From NCBI GenBank assembly GCA_963921195.1, contig OY992538.1, positions 4,464,001-4,528,000 of the forward strand: a stretch of 64,000 bases of DNA, written 5' to 3'. The notes beneath the pieces were generated by a model that was not told where the DNA came from, searched no databases, and saw only the letters and a program-made list of their open reading frames with translations. The stretch's first letter is position 1; each line of letters starts with the position of its first letter. Shown here piece by piece: positions 1 to 13,400 of this stretch. Made by a program: the position numbers and the translations under genes. Source of the stretch: Pegoplata infirma. Lineage: Eukaryota; Arthropoda; Insecta; Diptera; Anthomyiidae.

Positions 1-412
1 GAATTTCTTTTTCGTTTTGTTTCACATAAATAAAATTTGGTGAAAGTAAAACGAATGCACTTTTTTCCTTATAATTTTTTAAATTTAAATTATTCGATTT
101 CAACTTCGAATGAAAACGTGATCAACAAAACACTAAACTTGATTTCATGTGATTCGGAAATTTTCATATGAAAAGTTGTGAAAGACAGAACAGATGCCTG
201 AGGGAAGTTACCAAAGAGTGGGTTAAAAGGACAATGTGCTTTAACTTTTTTGAACTTCTATTTAAAATTATGAATTTACAGTAAAAAGACAATTACTATT
301 ACTATTGATAAGAATATTATTTTTACATTGTAATTACTTACGAAGTCTGCAATTGTATAACTATCTGTACTGCACCTTATCTATTTTCCAATAAAATAAT
401 ATTCATATACAT
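1..412. repeat. Dispersed repeat R (copy at window edge)
   Basis: The block with TTTTGTTTCACATAAATAAA and GAAAGTAAAACGAATGCAC recurs at about 520-705 and at 49158-49350. The copy is cut by the window start. No terminal structure or coding capacity is visible; the class is unknown. Confidence 0.7.
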
Positions 413-432
413 ATGAAGCATTCCACACCAAG

Positions 433-704
433 GCCGCTGTTCTAAAAAAAGTAATTCATATAAATGATGTAAAAATGAAAATTTCCGAATTTTTTTGGTG
501 TTCTAGATTTCACATCCGATTTTTTTTTCGTTTTGTTTCACAAAAATAAAATTTGGTGAAAGTAAAACGACTGCACGTTTTTCCTTATAATTTTCTAAAT
601 TTTAATTATTTGATTTCAAGTTCGAATGAAAACGTGAATAACAAAGCAATAAACTTGATTTCATGTGATTCGAAAATTTTCATGTGAATTGAAAAGTTGT
701 GAAC
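433..704. repeat. Second copy of repeat R inside P1
   Basis: Near-duplicate of positions 1-200, inserted into the left terminal repeat of P1: the end sequence CACACCAA is separated here from its continuation AAATGTC near 711. Similar GGCC-containing words flank both sides, but the target duplication is not clean. Confidence 0.55.
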
Positions 705-1537
705 AAAGGCCCAAATGTCTATCGAAAAAAATAAACATGTGTCCCATGAATTTCATAAAAGGTTGTATTGATAGCCCTATAAGAAAATTGCGTTATTGGT
801 TTTCTAACTTTTCAAAACCTGGGCTTAGGAGGCGTGGCTGTATATTAAAAAAAATTGTCAAATTTGTGTCGAGTTGTCTTGAATAAATATTTATTAAATT
901 AAAATGGAATGCACCACAACCCCGAAAACTTACATTTTTGTAAATTTTTTTATAGGCTATTGATTATTTTTTTTTTTTGAAAATTTTTAGAAGCCGCACA
1001 TTGGTTCCAAATCAAAATCTAGCTGGACAAAAGTCCAAAAATTAGTGTCCTCAAAATTGGGAATTAATAGTATCCATGTTACATCAATAGTTGCAAAACG
1101 GTTTATGTACAAGAAAGCTACAGATTTATACTTATTCTGGACATTAATAAGAAATTTATTATAGATCTTCTTCTTACATTTTTTGTACTTTGAAGTATGG
1201 TCAATAATAACAATATTTTTGAGGACTTATAAAACTTCCGCAGCTTGCCAAAACCGAATCCAGGCATATCATGTCGAATTACCACATACAACTTATAGGT
1301 AATTTATTACTGAACGTTGTCATGCAGACATTTCTTGCAGGTTTTTACAGGTTTAAAATTAATCACAGTTTTTATGAAAATAGATTTTCGCCTAAAATTT
1401 TTTTCTAAATAAAGTATCGAATTTTTGTAAGTTTTTGATAACTTTTAAGTATTATAATTATGCTAAGCTTAAATAAATCACAAAATTTGATGTTTCCTAT
1501 TAAACCACGGCCAATTACACACTTCGACTAAATTGAG

Positions 1538-1610
1538 GGTGCTGTGGCTTAGTGGTTAGCGCGATGGACTACTAGCCAGTAAGCATGGGTTCGATTCTCA
1601 GCTCAGGCAG
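1538..1610 (+). other. tRNA-like sequence (degenerate, with Pol III boxes)
   Basis: Contains A-box TGGCTTAGTGG (1545-1555) and a near-consensus B-box GGTTCGATTCT, correctly spaced. The acceptor stem does not pair and the anticodon stem is broken, so this is not a working tRNA. A 10-bp inverted repeat (GAGGGTGCTG at 1535-1544, CAGCACCCTC at 1665-1674) encloses it. Possibly a tRNA-derived relic or Pol III promoter module. Confidence 0.45.
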
Positions 1611-1943
1611 AACAACATTTTTTTCAGATATTTATTAGTTTCTATTTATAACTAATATCTATCGCAGCACCCTCCTTCGTTGATAAATAGCACTAAAAAC
1701 GTCAACGAAGTAAAATAATAAAATAATGGCTATAAACACAGCTTCAAAAATAATTCGCCAGATCAATAACAGATGGCGATGCAACAACTGTACTCAAAAT
1801 TATCAACACGCGCAATTACAGTGTTGCCATACTGAAGCCCTTCTATCTTTCAAAAATCTTTCATCTCTCTTCTATCCCCTTTCCGAAAGAAGCATCACGG
1901 TTACATTGGTAATTGATAGGCAGCATTGCCTGAGTGTTGCTTC

Positions 1944-1949
<6 letters not shown>

Positions 1950-1974
<25 letters not shown>

Positions 1975-2410
1975 GAGCTAGACTTCCGACGTTTGGCACG
2001 AATATGTCTTATATTCCTAGGCAGGTTAAGTTCGGAAATGGATAAAATCGGACCAAGGGGAGGAAAGTTCTCCTTTGGAGAACTAAACCAACCTAAGAAA
2101 AATCGCATTTTTTGCAGGCTTTTTTGTACTTTTGCTAAGCAAATGCAACATTCTTCTCTCAGATGAAGTTCGAAATCGCAAGGGAAAGGTGCTCCCTAAC
2201 GTCTCCCACCAACCCCCCCCCCAAAAAAAAAAGACGCCCCTGGATTTTTTTTTTTTTATTGTTTTTTTTTTACATTTTGGAGGGTATAAAAGATTCGGCA
2301 CAGCCGAATGTAACACTCTCACTGGTTTTTTATTTTTTTTTACATTTTGGAGGGTATAAAAGATTCGGCATAGCCGAATTTAACACTCTCACTTGTTTTT
2401 TTCAATTACA
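1950..2410 (+). repeat. Fragments of dispersed repeat M
   Basis: A poly-A tract is followed by GAGCTAGACTTCCGACG, CCTAGGCAGGTTAA and AAATCGGACCA blocks that recur at 18395-18545. Two tandem copies of the M terminus (GGAGGGTATAAAAGATTCGG ... CCGAAT ... CACTCTCAC) lie at 2279-2335 and 2349-2405. The same terminus appears reversed at 11667-11705. Confidence 0.65.
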
Positions 2411-3426
2411 CTTCTCGACACAATTTTTTTTTTTTTTTAGAGATTACAAAACTTTCAAAAAATAAGTTTCTGCATTTCATATTTCTGTTCTGCATATAAA
2501 CCATTTTTGTCATTAATGAATTACTGAAATTAAAAAAAAAAATAAAAAGTTGTCGATTAGTGTAATCGACTTAGAAAAATTTAAACATGTTTTTTGAACT
2601 CAGCGACCCCAAAAACATATAAAACGGTGATAAAATAATTTTGTCCAGCTAGATTTGGACTTGGAACCACTGTGAGCCGTTCTGAAATTTTTAGTTTTGT
2701 AAAAAATCAATTTATCAATAAACCGGCCACTTTTGTTTATTTTTTTTAAGTTTAGATGTTTGTCTATCCACACAAAAAAAAAAATCATAAGCGCGTTTTA
2801 CGTTTTCTGAATTTCATAACAATGTTGTAATTTGCTTGTATTTCTTGTTTCAACATAACGCATGAGTAACAAATATTTGCAAAAATGTTACTCATTCGCT
2901 ATGTTGAACCAAGAAAATATGTACAAAAAAATTACAAAATTGTTATGAAATTCAATATTCAAATGCGGTTTTCTCGAAAAAAAGAAAAATGTGCCTTATT
3001 TTATGTGCTTTTAATTTTTTTTTTCTGTGGATAGACAAACATCTAAACTTAAAAAAAGAAAAAAAGTGGCCGCAATTATGAGAAATTGACTTTTTAAAAA
3101 AATCTAAATTTTAGAACGTGTTCTAAAAATTTTTCAAAATAAAATTTTTTATCGATAGCCCATAAAAAAAATATACAATAATGCAAATTTTTGCGATTAT
3201 GGTGCATACCGTTTTGAATTTGATAAATATTTAATCAAGGCAACTCGACAAAAGTTTGACAATTTTTTTCAACATTTAGCTATGCGTCCTAAGCCCAGGT
3301 TTTGAAAAATTGAAAAAGCAAAAACGGAATTTTCTTAGTTCCATATAGTGCTATCAATACAAACTATTCAGAATTTCATGGGACACATGTTTTTCTGTAG
3401 CGGGACATTTGGTGTGGAATGCCTTA

Positions 3427-4121
3427 TATGTATAATATAAGGAATCAGTTGCAATAAATACAAGCAAAGTATATTCTATGAGAAATTAAAATTAATTTCT
3501 TTTATTTATTATTTTTTTTAACATTCAAATAATGGTTACGTTTTGTTTTACCTGCTTAAAACATTGTTCAATTTCAAATTTTTTCATAATAAAAAGGAAA
3601 TTTTTGTTGATTATATTCATTAAAAAAATATATATCGTAAAAAATAAAATCTTTCCTTTAATACAATATTAAAAATTATTTTAAAAAATCACTACTATAG
3701 TTTTAAATAAAACGTTTTGTTAAAGACTATAATAAAAATTCTCATTTGTCAATAATAAAATATAGTATATAAATTAATAATTACAAATTAGCAAACTACA
3801 TATTATAACACAAGCGACATTTTCCAATTACGAAATGCTCATCATTTTAATGGCAAAAAGCTTAGCTTTCAAATACGTATACGATGATAAGTTTTTAAAT
3901 ATTTATACAAACATATATTGTTATTATAATATTAATAATAATAGTTTTCAAAATTTATGACTTAACTACTTAAACTAATATTTGGTTTTTGTATTTGCTT
4001 TGTTGTTGTTGTTGTTTAATGGGATATGAGAGGTACAATCTACTATACAATATGAGGATTTTGTTGGGTTATTCATTATTTTTAATTATCTTTGACGACT
4101 TCGACGACAATATCACATTAT
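3427..4121 (-). other. Probable Tret1 3' UTR and downstream AT-rich DNA
   Basis: About 700 bp of non-repetitive-looking AT-rich sequence downstream of the stop, with a short GTT microsatellite (about 4000-4016, + strand). It ends where the foldback element at 413-3426 begins. Most of it may be 3' UTR, judged only from position and the poly(A) signal candidate at 3501-3510. Confidence 0.5.
3501..3510 (-). promoter_or_regulatory. Candidate Tret1 polyadenylation signal
   Basis: Two overlapping AATAAA hexamers (AATAAATAAA on the minus strand), about 612 nt past the stop. Other AATAAA-like words occur by chance in DNA this AT-rich, so the assignment is tentative. Confidence 0.35.
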
Positions 4122-4309
4122 TTACATATTAAATGATAACGGTTTCATATTAGCAACTGATGACATACGCCTTACACGTCCCATCATTTTACGTTCAATA
4201 TCTTCCAGTGATTTACCCTGAGTTTCAGGTACATATAAAATTACAAAGAACATGCCAATGAAGCATATGACACCAAATAACCAAAAGGCACCATGCCCAC
4301 CAATAGATT
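4122..4309 (-). CDS. Tret1: Tret1 last coding exon (TM12 and C-terminus)
   Basis: 188 nt; acceptor TTAATAG before 4309 across a 69-bp intron. It encodes [10 protein letters not shown], helix 12, [13 protein letters not shown] and the tail [16 protein letters not shown], then TAA at 4124-4122. The C-terminal peptide is almost identical to my recollection of Drosophila Tret1-1. Confidence 0.95.
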
Positions 4310-7300
4310 CTATTAAGTAAGAACAAAAAAGGAGTAAAATATGCGATTTATTTTAAAAATTGTCAATTTTTAACTTACCTATCATATCCTGGAAACTTTT
4401 GGTAACAATAAAGGTACAAGACCAATTAAATGCAGTAGCTACTGAAGCAGCTGAGCCTCTTATTTTAGCTGGTAAAATTTCACCCATCATCAGCCAAGGT
4501 ATAGGACCAAATCCTAATGAAAAACCCAAAATGTAAACCACAAAACTAGCCAAAGGTAACCAGCCAACATTGGAGACATCCATGCCATTCGCTTTACAGT
4601 AAAAAAAGCCTCCCAAAACAAAAAGTGTTAAAATCATAGCAGCATCGGAAATATACAAGAGAATCTAAAAAAAAAAGAAAAGTGAAATTATAAAAAAACA
4701 TCGTCATTAACAAATATAAGATACCCTCCACAAAATTTAAGAAGATCATTAAAAAAAAACTTCATTAAAAAAAAAATTGGTGAAAAATTTTTTGAAAAAA
4801 ATTGATGATATATGATATATAGAATAAATTTTGCAAAAAAAAAAATTTCAAGAACATTTTTTTGTTTATAATTTTTTAACCGCTGAACCGATATCGCTCA
4901 AATGCAATACCAAACTTCTCGAAGCAACAAAAAGTAAAAATGTTAAGATACAGTCATATCTGTGTAATATTTTGGCCGATATCGACATATCAACAGACAC
5001 ACGATCACCGCCATAATGTCTTAGAGGAGGAGGATATAAAAATTAAATTTATCTATGTGAGGAAACAAACTTACTTTTCTGCCTGCACGATCAATCAATA
5101 CAGTAGCAATAAAAACTGCAATAAAATTAACTACACCCACTATAATGGTACAAATATTTCCATCAATTGTTGAGCCAGCATCCTTAAATATTTGCACCGT
5201 ATAGAATATGACAGCATTAATACCACTGAACTGTTGGAAGAACATCAAACCCAAGGAAATTGAAAGGGGCTTGAGGTTGTTACGCTTGAGCAATTCCATT
5301 AATTGATTGCTATTGCCTTGGCGATCAGCATCGGCCTGAGAACGCATTAAACCTTTAAGTTCAGGCTCCACATCAGCCTCCTTACCACGCAGCCATGTTA
5401 AAGCTTTCCGAGCTCTGTCTTCTCTGTTGCGGGAGACATACCAGCGTGGTGTTTCGGGTATAAGAAACATAAGTAACAAAAATGGTATTGGTAATGCACC
5501 ACCCAGGAATGCCAACATAGACCAATCCATATAAGTGCCAGCTATAAAACATATCAGTATTCCAATGTTACCAAATGCAGTCGGTAGTAAACCCAAAGTA
5601 CCACGAACTTCAGGTTGTATAGTTTCACCCAAGTAGACAGGCAATGACAAAGAAGCAATACCGACACAAAAACCAGCTAAAGCTCGTCCAGCTAAAACCA
5701 TGCCAACATTAACAGCACAAGCAATTAATAGCCATGATATAATAAAAGGTACCGCAGTAAATAGAATAGTATTTCTGCGACCCAAATACTCAATGAACGG
5801 TCCACCAGATATACCACCAGCTAAACCAGCCAACGGCATTAGTCCACCCACCCAAGAGGCCTATAAATAAATAGAAAGGTTTCTATTCAGTAACAAACAT
5901 TAAAATAAACAAAACGGTGGAGCGAGAAATGTTTTTTTCGCGAATTTTCCTTTGGCGCTATGTGAGATTGGTAGAAATAGACTACAAAACGGTGTGGTTA
6001 AAATTTTGAGAACAAACTTCATCTTTGTGTTGCTATCCAGCCGTGAAGTTCCAACTTTTCTTAGCCAAAGAGCACTTTTTTATATAAATTCTCAAAAATT
6101 CAAACTTGATCAGATCTTATTAATTTTTAACTTCATGTGGTCTAGTTTATCACTTCTATTAAGATTTAAATTACACTGTAAGGACATGAAATTGACACTC
6201 CAAAACTCCGAGACACATAAACTTAACTTTGGGTCGTAGAACACAGCGGCATTCTCTGTTTTGACAGATCAGGCCAATATGAAGAGATAATTTTTAAGTT
6301 TATGGTTTTCAAGCAATTTTTTATTGTTTTTTAAGGAAATTGAAAAATTAAAGAAACAAAATTTTTGTATTCGCCTGAAATGGTCGGCTATCATTTTAAG
6401 TGTAATGTTTCGACCATTACATACTAAATAAAGTAATTTTAAATTAGTTTTTGAAGGATTTTCGCTTGAAAATCGTAAATTTAAAAACGAAATATCTCTT
6501 GATTTTGACCTTTCAAAACGGAGAGTGTCACTGAATTCTACGACAAAATTTTGTTAATTATTTAAGTTTAATTGTCTCGTCATTTTGGTGTGGCTACTTA
6601 AGGATTCCAAAACCATTTATTAAAAAAAACACGAAATTCTTAAAAAAAAATTAAATAAATTGGTTTAAAAGATTATGAATTGAGATCGCCGTTAAAGAAT
6701 TTAGTTTTTGGTTTTAACGATTTTAATGGTTTTGGAATCCTTGGATAATCTATTTTCAAAATTAGTAAGAAAAAATGATATTTTGCAACTTTAATTTGAT
6801 TTTTTCAAACATTATTAAAAAATTGATTTTTGGGTTTTTCCAAAATGTGTGGATACTTTTCCACGTTTAGTTTTTAGAGGTAAGCGATATCCTATTAAGC
6901 TATTATTAACAATCTTAGTAGATGTAGTTAATTAGACCACATTAATTAAAAGATTTGATCAATTTTGAATTTATGAAAATTTTAAAAGTGAAAACTTCAG
7001 GGCTGGTAAGGAATCCGAAAATATAGACCGATATTTCTTAAATTTTAACCACATCGTTTTGGCGTCTATTAATACTAATCCCGCATGGGGCCAAAGTTAA
7101 ATTCGCGAAAAAACATTTCTCGTTCGGCCATAATTAACATTCAAAAACTTACATCTTGTGGTGTAACTTCAAACGAAGTTAAATTTCGATCCGTCATTGA
7201 TACTAAAGCAGGCGAAGTATATGCTGAAGAAAAGCCCACAACTAAAGAACCCAAAGACACACTGAAAGCTGCTAAAACCTAAAAAAGATAGTTAAAAAAA

Positions 7301-7453
7301 CATGTTCATTAGTAATCTGATGTTTGTGTAGGTTTTTTTTATTATATTTCCAAGTTGATCTAAATTAACCTGTGTAAAGGTACATTTAGCTGCTGGAACA
7401 TCATGTGGTAGATGAAAAGACACATGCGTGTCTGCTCTCATTAAGATTTTCAT
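4122..7453 (-). CDS. Tret1: Tret1 short isoform (alternative first exon, 489 aa)
   Basis: Alternative first coding exon 7453-7370 (28 codons, beginning [13 protein letters not shown]) ends ACACAG|GTTAAT and splices in phase 0 across a 91-bp intron to the exon at 7278. Shared exons then run to the stop at 4124-4122, for 489 residues. The Drosophila Tret1-1 short form begins with a very similar [12 protein letters not shown] peptide, as I recall it. This form keeps the whole transporter core but lacks the long N-terminal tail, so it would escape any regulation acting on the tail. It needs its own promoter, upstream of 7453 on the minus strand inside the large intron of the long form. The promoter itself was not identified. 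Confidence 0.9.
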
Positions 7454-10400
7454 GTTTGTTTACACAAAATTCAAATACTTTCAACAAAGAAAAACCCAAA
7501 AGCTTTTTAACAGTAGTAGCAAATCTTTAAACCGTCGTTGTAATTGATATTCTATGTTGTTCATTCATTCGATGTGTACGTGTAAAAATGAAAGTAAGGT
7601 CATTCATTCAAATATTTGTTTAAAATCCCATTTGTGTCACCGATCACAAACAACAAATGCTTATTTACAAAAATGTTTAATTTATTTATTTTGTTAGTTT
7701 CCGTTTTGTAAATAGTTCTCGTTCGATTGTTAAACAGGAACTAAATCAAAACAATACTGAAAATCGATTTTTGAAATGCAATTTGAAATTTTAAAAACAA
7801 ATTTTAATAAATTTGAGCTGTTAAATTCTAAATTAAAGGTTAACTACATAAGTTTGGCTCAAGAGAGCATTTCTGATTTCATCTGAGAGTATGTATGTAT
7901 GATGATTGAAAAGACAATAGCTATCTAAGGAACAAAAGACAGGAGAGAGTAGTAGAAATTAAATCTACATAGCATATACTACACATAGTATATGTAAATA
8001 CTAACTATATAGTCTAGTTTTAATTAACGCGCTTAATTATGAAAATCTGTTTTCTTAACTAAAATCACGCTGTTTTCATGTGGCGTTAAAAAAAGCAAAA
8101 TATAGAAGATAAGGTTTTGTTTTTAAACGTTTAATTTGAATTGCCTTGATTGATGCTGCTTGTAATGTGATGTAGTTGATGAAACAAAATATTTAAAAAA
8201 AACAACCAATACAACGGTAATTATTTGAGGATTTTTCTCCACAAACACCACTCTCTGATAGATTAATTCTGTTTGATTTCGGTTAAAAGCGGAAAATGCA
8301 CGTTGATTCTGTCTGATTTGTTTTATAATGCAAAAACAACAAAGGATTTCTGTTTCGTTTTGTAATTTGTATTTGTTTACAAAATGATAATGCAAGTTAA
8401 AAGTTCAAGCTGACACTGAACTGTCTTTTCCAAGTAATTCTCATGGAAACCCCATCATTTTGAACATCTTTAGAATATTTGAAATGATTGAATAATAATT
8501 CATCACTTGTGATATTTATTACATTTTACTTTATGACTTTGTGTGACAGAAACTATAAATTGTTAAAAAAAAGTACGTACTGTTAATTGAATTGGTTAAG
8601 AAGGCTTTATAATAACTTTTATATTGTACAGTACCTGTTTACTGGATTATAGTATTATATTTTGTTTTTGCTATGTATGGAAAAAAATCTTTAAAATTTT
8701 TCCAAATCAACTAATGTTAAGAAAAATGTCTATTGATTTTCAATGTCGAGAGTTTACGATCAGTACCGTAGTACCAGTATTACCGGTACTTACGGTTCTC
8801 GAGAAATGGTACTGGTTCTTTAAAAATGCCCGTTGCTCCCGTTATTCTTGGTTCCGGTTCTGGCGGTATTACAGCTTTTCCCGCGACTAACGGCATGGCA
8901 TGTACTTTATGAATATTTTGTACAATTAATATATTTTCTAACATATTTACTCCAAAAAGCACTTTTTGGTGATCCACTGACACATATTATTGCATTAATG
9001 ACTTGATTTTGTACAAATTATACCTCTAGATTCAAATTTTTTTTTTCAAATTTGTATAACAAGTACCGTTTTTGAGATATTCTCATTTAAAAACTTCACT
9101 GTAACGCACTTATATTTTTAATATCCTAAATAATCCTAAATAAGGCTTAAATTTGAAACACGAATATCTCGAAAGCGGAACATGATAGAACAATTTTGGA
9201 TTGCTGTTATGGAATAAGTAGTTCCATTTTATATAAAATTTAATTTTATTTTGTTAAAGCAGCGTAGGAATTTGTAACAGTGCACACAAAAAAATAAAAA
9301 ATGAGTTTTGATTAAAAATTGCTCATATCGATTAAAATGTTAATTAGATTTGCTCTAATTAAAAAAATGATAATAGTAATTAAAAAATTTAATAAAAAAT
9401 TTAAACTGAAAATAATTAAAAAAGTAATTAATAGTATTAAACAAATTAATAAAAATTATTGCTCAAAATCAGTACAAAATTACGCCCACTTAAAAAAAAA
9501 ACAAATTTGAATTAAAAACAAAAATGTGTTTATTATTAACAAAATAAAAACTTATTAAATATAATAAATAAATATTTAAAGCATAAAAAATGTGTTTGAT
9601 TAGATTTTTGTGTCATTTTCCACCGTTGATGTTTGCCGTTTACCAAGATCTTCTTGTGGAGCTTCTTTGTTTTATTTTTATACTAATATTCACTTTTTTC
9701 ATTTATTTATTCAATTTCAATTGTTCTCGTTCTTTTTAAATAACAAAATTAATACCGATTCAGATATAAATTTGATAAAAACGCATTTTCATTAATTTAA
9801 TCTTTATAAAAATATATTTTCACTTTTTCTGTTTTGTATTGCATGTGTAAGAAGAAGCATGCAAAAAAATCAGAGATGTTTACATACAAAACAATTAAAC
9901 ATTTTAATTATATCAAATTTTGAATTCTATTAAAACTTTTAATTAAAACATGTTCCTTGTTATTTTTTTCTGTGTGGTGATAGAGTGTAAAATATTGTTT
10001 TTTTTTTACTTGTAACAGCAAATATCTCGAAAATTTTAAATGACGGATTTGGCATGAGGAAAAAAAATTCATAAAAATCAGATATTTCACTGTGAGGTTT
10101 TTGGTGTCGAACCGAGTAATTAAAGAACATTTATGAATAAATATATAAATATATGGCCCGTACCACAGAAAAACGAAAAGTATATTTTAACAAATGTTTT
10201 ATTTTAAATTTCAAATTTCCCATACAATTTTGAAGTCGAATTTAAAAAACAAAAACAATTTCTATGGAAATAAAATTTAAAGTCGATTTTAAATTTATTT
10301 TTCTTTGGTAAAGCTGTCGAGTTTGAAAAAGTACTTTTTGGGTTAAGCCAGATTACTATATGAAAAAAACGTTTTGAAATAAATAAAATTTGAACTAAAA

Positions 10401-13400
10401 GAAAATTTTTAAAATTTATGAACCAAAATTGGTGTGAGTGGAACAAAATTGCTCGTGAGTGTTTTTAAAATTTCTTTCGTGTATGTGAGTCAACAAAAGT
10501 AACTCATTTAAATAATATCTACTTTTAATTAATAACACTGTGCTCGAAGTTGATACTTTTTTTAGCAAGCTGGGCACCCTACTGGTAAAGTTAATTCGAG
10601 TACGCTGAATTCAATGGTGCTAGCCGTTTTTAAAATGTTGATGCTCAAGTACAAAAAAAGCGATATTTTTAGACTTTTGCGATAATTTTTAAATTTAAAA
10701 CCATGCAAGTCTGTTAAACTAACATAACAAACCTTAATACCGTGATTTTTTTCGCGAAAAACTTTTTGTTCGCGAAAAATCTTTATTTTCTTAAAAACAT
10801 TGCTTCAATACAAATATTTTTGGTTTGATTTAAATTTACAACAGCTAGTTTGTGTACACTAAATTCCATAGTTCTTTTAAAGTTCGCGTATGCGATATTC
10901 GTGGAAATTTTTTTTCGCGAAATTTTTTTTCCAATTTTTTTTTTATTTTGTTATTAATTTTTGAAAATGTGTAGAATACGATAGATTACCGACACAAATT
11001 TTTTTTCCCGGATTTTTTTTTCCGGAAAATTTTTTTCGCGAAAAAAACAATGCAACAATTTATATTTAAAAACTATCCCAAAAGCATTAAAATTTAATTT
11101 TTGTAGTAATTAAGCAATTTTAAATCGCGAATATCGGTAGTACGAGCGCTTACTTCAAAAAACGGCTAGCACCATTGAATTCAGCGGACCCGAATTAGCT
11201 TTACCAGCAGGGTGAAATTATTATATATATAATTTTAAGAAATAAAATTGTTTGAGCTCGAGGTCAACTCAAACACAAACAATTTTATTTCTTAAAAATT
11301 ATAACTGAAAGGTCGAATAAAAAACAACACTAATTTATATATTTTGTATTTTATTTTTTAAATTTTAAAATCACCATCATAAAATAAAATATGATTCGTT
11401 CATAACAATATCACTAGGTACTATACACGCATATATATAGAATTAGGTGTGTATGTTTTAGTCTGTATTTAAAGGTTGTTTTGGATATCAATAAAGCATA
11501 TGTATATGTAAAGTTGTAAATAAAACGAAAACTTTAAAACGTGTCTGAATTTTTTAATTGAACAATAATCCTAATAGTGTTTTATCATAAACTTTTATTT
11601 TTTTAACTCTGGAAGTAAAATCTAGATCTAGAATTAATTTGAAATATTGTTATGTTGTAAACTAATAATAAACAAATGAGAGTGTTAAATTCGGCTTTTT
11701 GTACCCTCTAACACGTAAAAAAATAATAAAAAATGCAGGGCCGTTTTTTTAGGAGGGGAGAGGACAGATTTCCCCATGCGATCAATGTTTGTAAATTCCT
11801 TTTTCATGCTTTTTGCAATAAAGAAGTACAGTTTTATTTATTATAGAACGTCTTCCTTCATGAGGTCCTTTACCGATATTTTTATACGTTACACATGGAA
11901 TGACAAAGTGATTATATCCCCATACTGTAGTTGAAGGGTATAAAAATAAACAATTTGAATTGTTTAAATTTTTGTGCATTGCTGTAAGTTTTATCGAATT
12001 TAAATGCTCAATATATGTATAATCCACAAACATAGAACATCAACTAAAGTTGCCACGAAAAATACAAACTTCAGATTTACTGTTCAAACTTTAAAAAGCT
12101 TATGTGTGTGTATCACAGGCCATTATAGTCTGGTTACACATGGAATTTTTGCGTACTTTACCACGTGGTGTTTTGAAGGGCAGATTACACTGTGCAACAC
12201 ATTTTTAGGCACCGAGTGTATATCATTAGTAGGTAAATCGTTTAAATTTACTTCTGAGCTAAATGATATTAATAGAACTTCGATAATTGAAATTTTATGA
12301 AAAAAGTGTTTTTCTATGACAGTATTTGAATAAGGGATTAAAATGACCCATACAAATTTGAAATAGAGGGTTAATAAGTTCTAAAGAAAGAACCGCCATA
12401 TAATATCACTACACTCAAAAAAATAACTTAGTCAAAATATTAGTAAAAGGTGTTGTAATTTACTTCAACCAAACTTTAGCAAAAAAAATTGTAAAAATTT
12501 AACTTTTACAGTTTTTTTGGCAATTTACTATTGGTAAAATACAAAAATTTTTTGGTATTTTTACTATATTTTCTTGCTAGTTTTTTTTTTTTTATTTTAC
12601 TATAATTTTAGCAAAAATATTAGTATTTTCCTTAAAGAAATGGTAATACTTTTTATTTTTATTTTTTTTTTTTCTTAGTTTAAAAAAAAAAATGTTTCAA
12701 GTGTTCTAGTGTGAAAAAAATCATTGCAGATTGATGATGCTGCCAACACCATAGCAAAGTAGCCATCCATCAACTGCATGTGCGCTCAAAAATAGGCTAC
12801 ACAATTTTTAGTATTTTTTACCATATTTTTTGCTAATTTTACCATATTTTTTGCTAATTTTATATGAAAATTTTTTAAAATTTGCCACCTAAATTGTTAA
12901 TAAAAAGTTGATAATTTTGAAAAATTATTTTTTTAAAATTTTAACACATAGTTAGATATCTAATCTTCAATATCCAAAAGTTTTTTTTTTATTTTTTTTT
13001 TAAATACATGTGAAAAAAATTAAAAATTCGAAAAAAATTGTTAATTTTTTACAAATTTTACCTGAAAATGTAAGAAATTTCTTGTGTAGACTACTACGCA
13101 AATCTCATTTGTTCTACTTAAACTAAAAAAATGACGCAAAAAAAATAAAAAAAGTGAAGTGTTGTTCTTTAAATTTTTTGTTTAAAGTGTTTAAGTGAAA
13201 AAAAAAAATCATTTTGGATTTTGATGTTGTTGGAAGTCCAGTTACTGCAACTACGGCTGCTGAGATGAAGGCAAAAGAAGATGCTGCCACCATCAAGCCG
13301 AAGAAACCATCCAACAACTGAAGTAATAGTTGATGCTGCTATTACTACATTTAAAGAATGTGGTGCTCAAAAACAGACAAAAATTTTTTTAGTATATTCA

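Larger units (their letters stand above)
997..2674. mobile_element. Transib-like non-autonomous element (CACAGTGG ends, 5-bp TSD)
   Basis: Left end CACATTGGTTCCAAATC and right end (reverse) CACAGTGGTTCCAAGTC form an inverted repeat that continues for about 40 bp through a shared CTAGCTGGACAAAA. Exact 5-bp flanking duplication AGCCG at 992-996 and 2675-2679. CACWRTG ends plus 5-bp GC-rich duplications are the known signature of Transib transposons. No transposase is seen; the inside holds a tRNA-like sequence and M-repeat fragments. The class is inferred from ends only. Confidence 0.6.
413..3426. mobile_element. Foldback element P1, interrupted by other insertions
   Basis: Ends GCATTCCACACC (about 416) and GGTGTGGAATGC (about 3420) are inverted. 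The inner arms are also inverted: 'AGAAAATTGCGTT', 'GGGCTTAGGAGGCGTGG' and 'GTCGAGTTG' near 785-880 recur in reverse near 3240-3340. The same family fills the intron at 23381-24765 and lies at 34456-35323. P1 has been split by repeat R in its left end and by the Transib-like element at 997-2674. Confidence 0.8.

Noticed and set aside
1726..2166. 146-codon open frame.
   Set aside because: Runs through a poly-A tract (poly-Lys) and M-repeat fragments; no recognisable domain.
7085..7282. Plus-strand 65-codon open frame.
   Set aside because: Antisense shadow of Tret1 exon 4.
13123..13317. Identical 64-codon minus-strand open frames at 13123-13317 and 14438-14632.
   Set aside because: They are the antisense of the H1-like block within duplicated MITE units; identity reflects the tandem duplication, not coding constraint.
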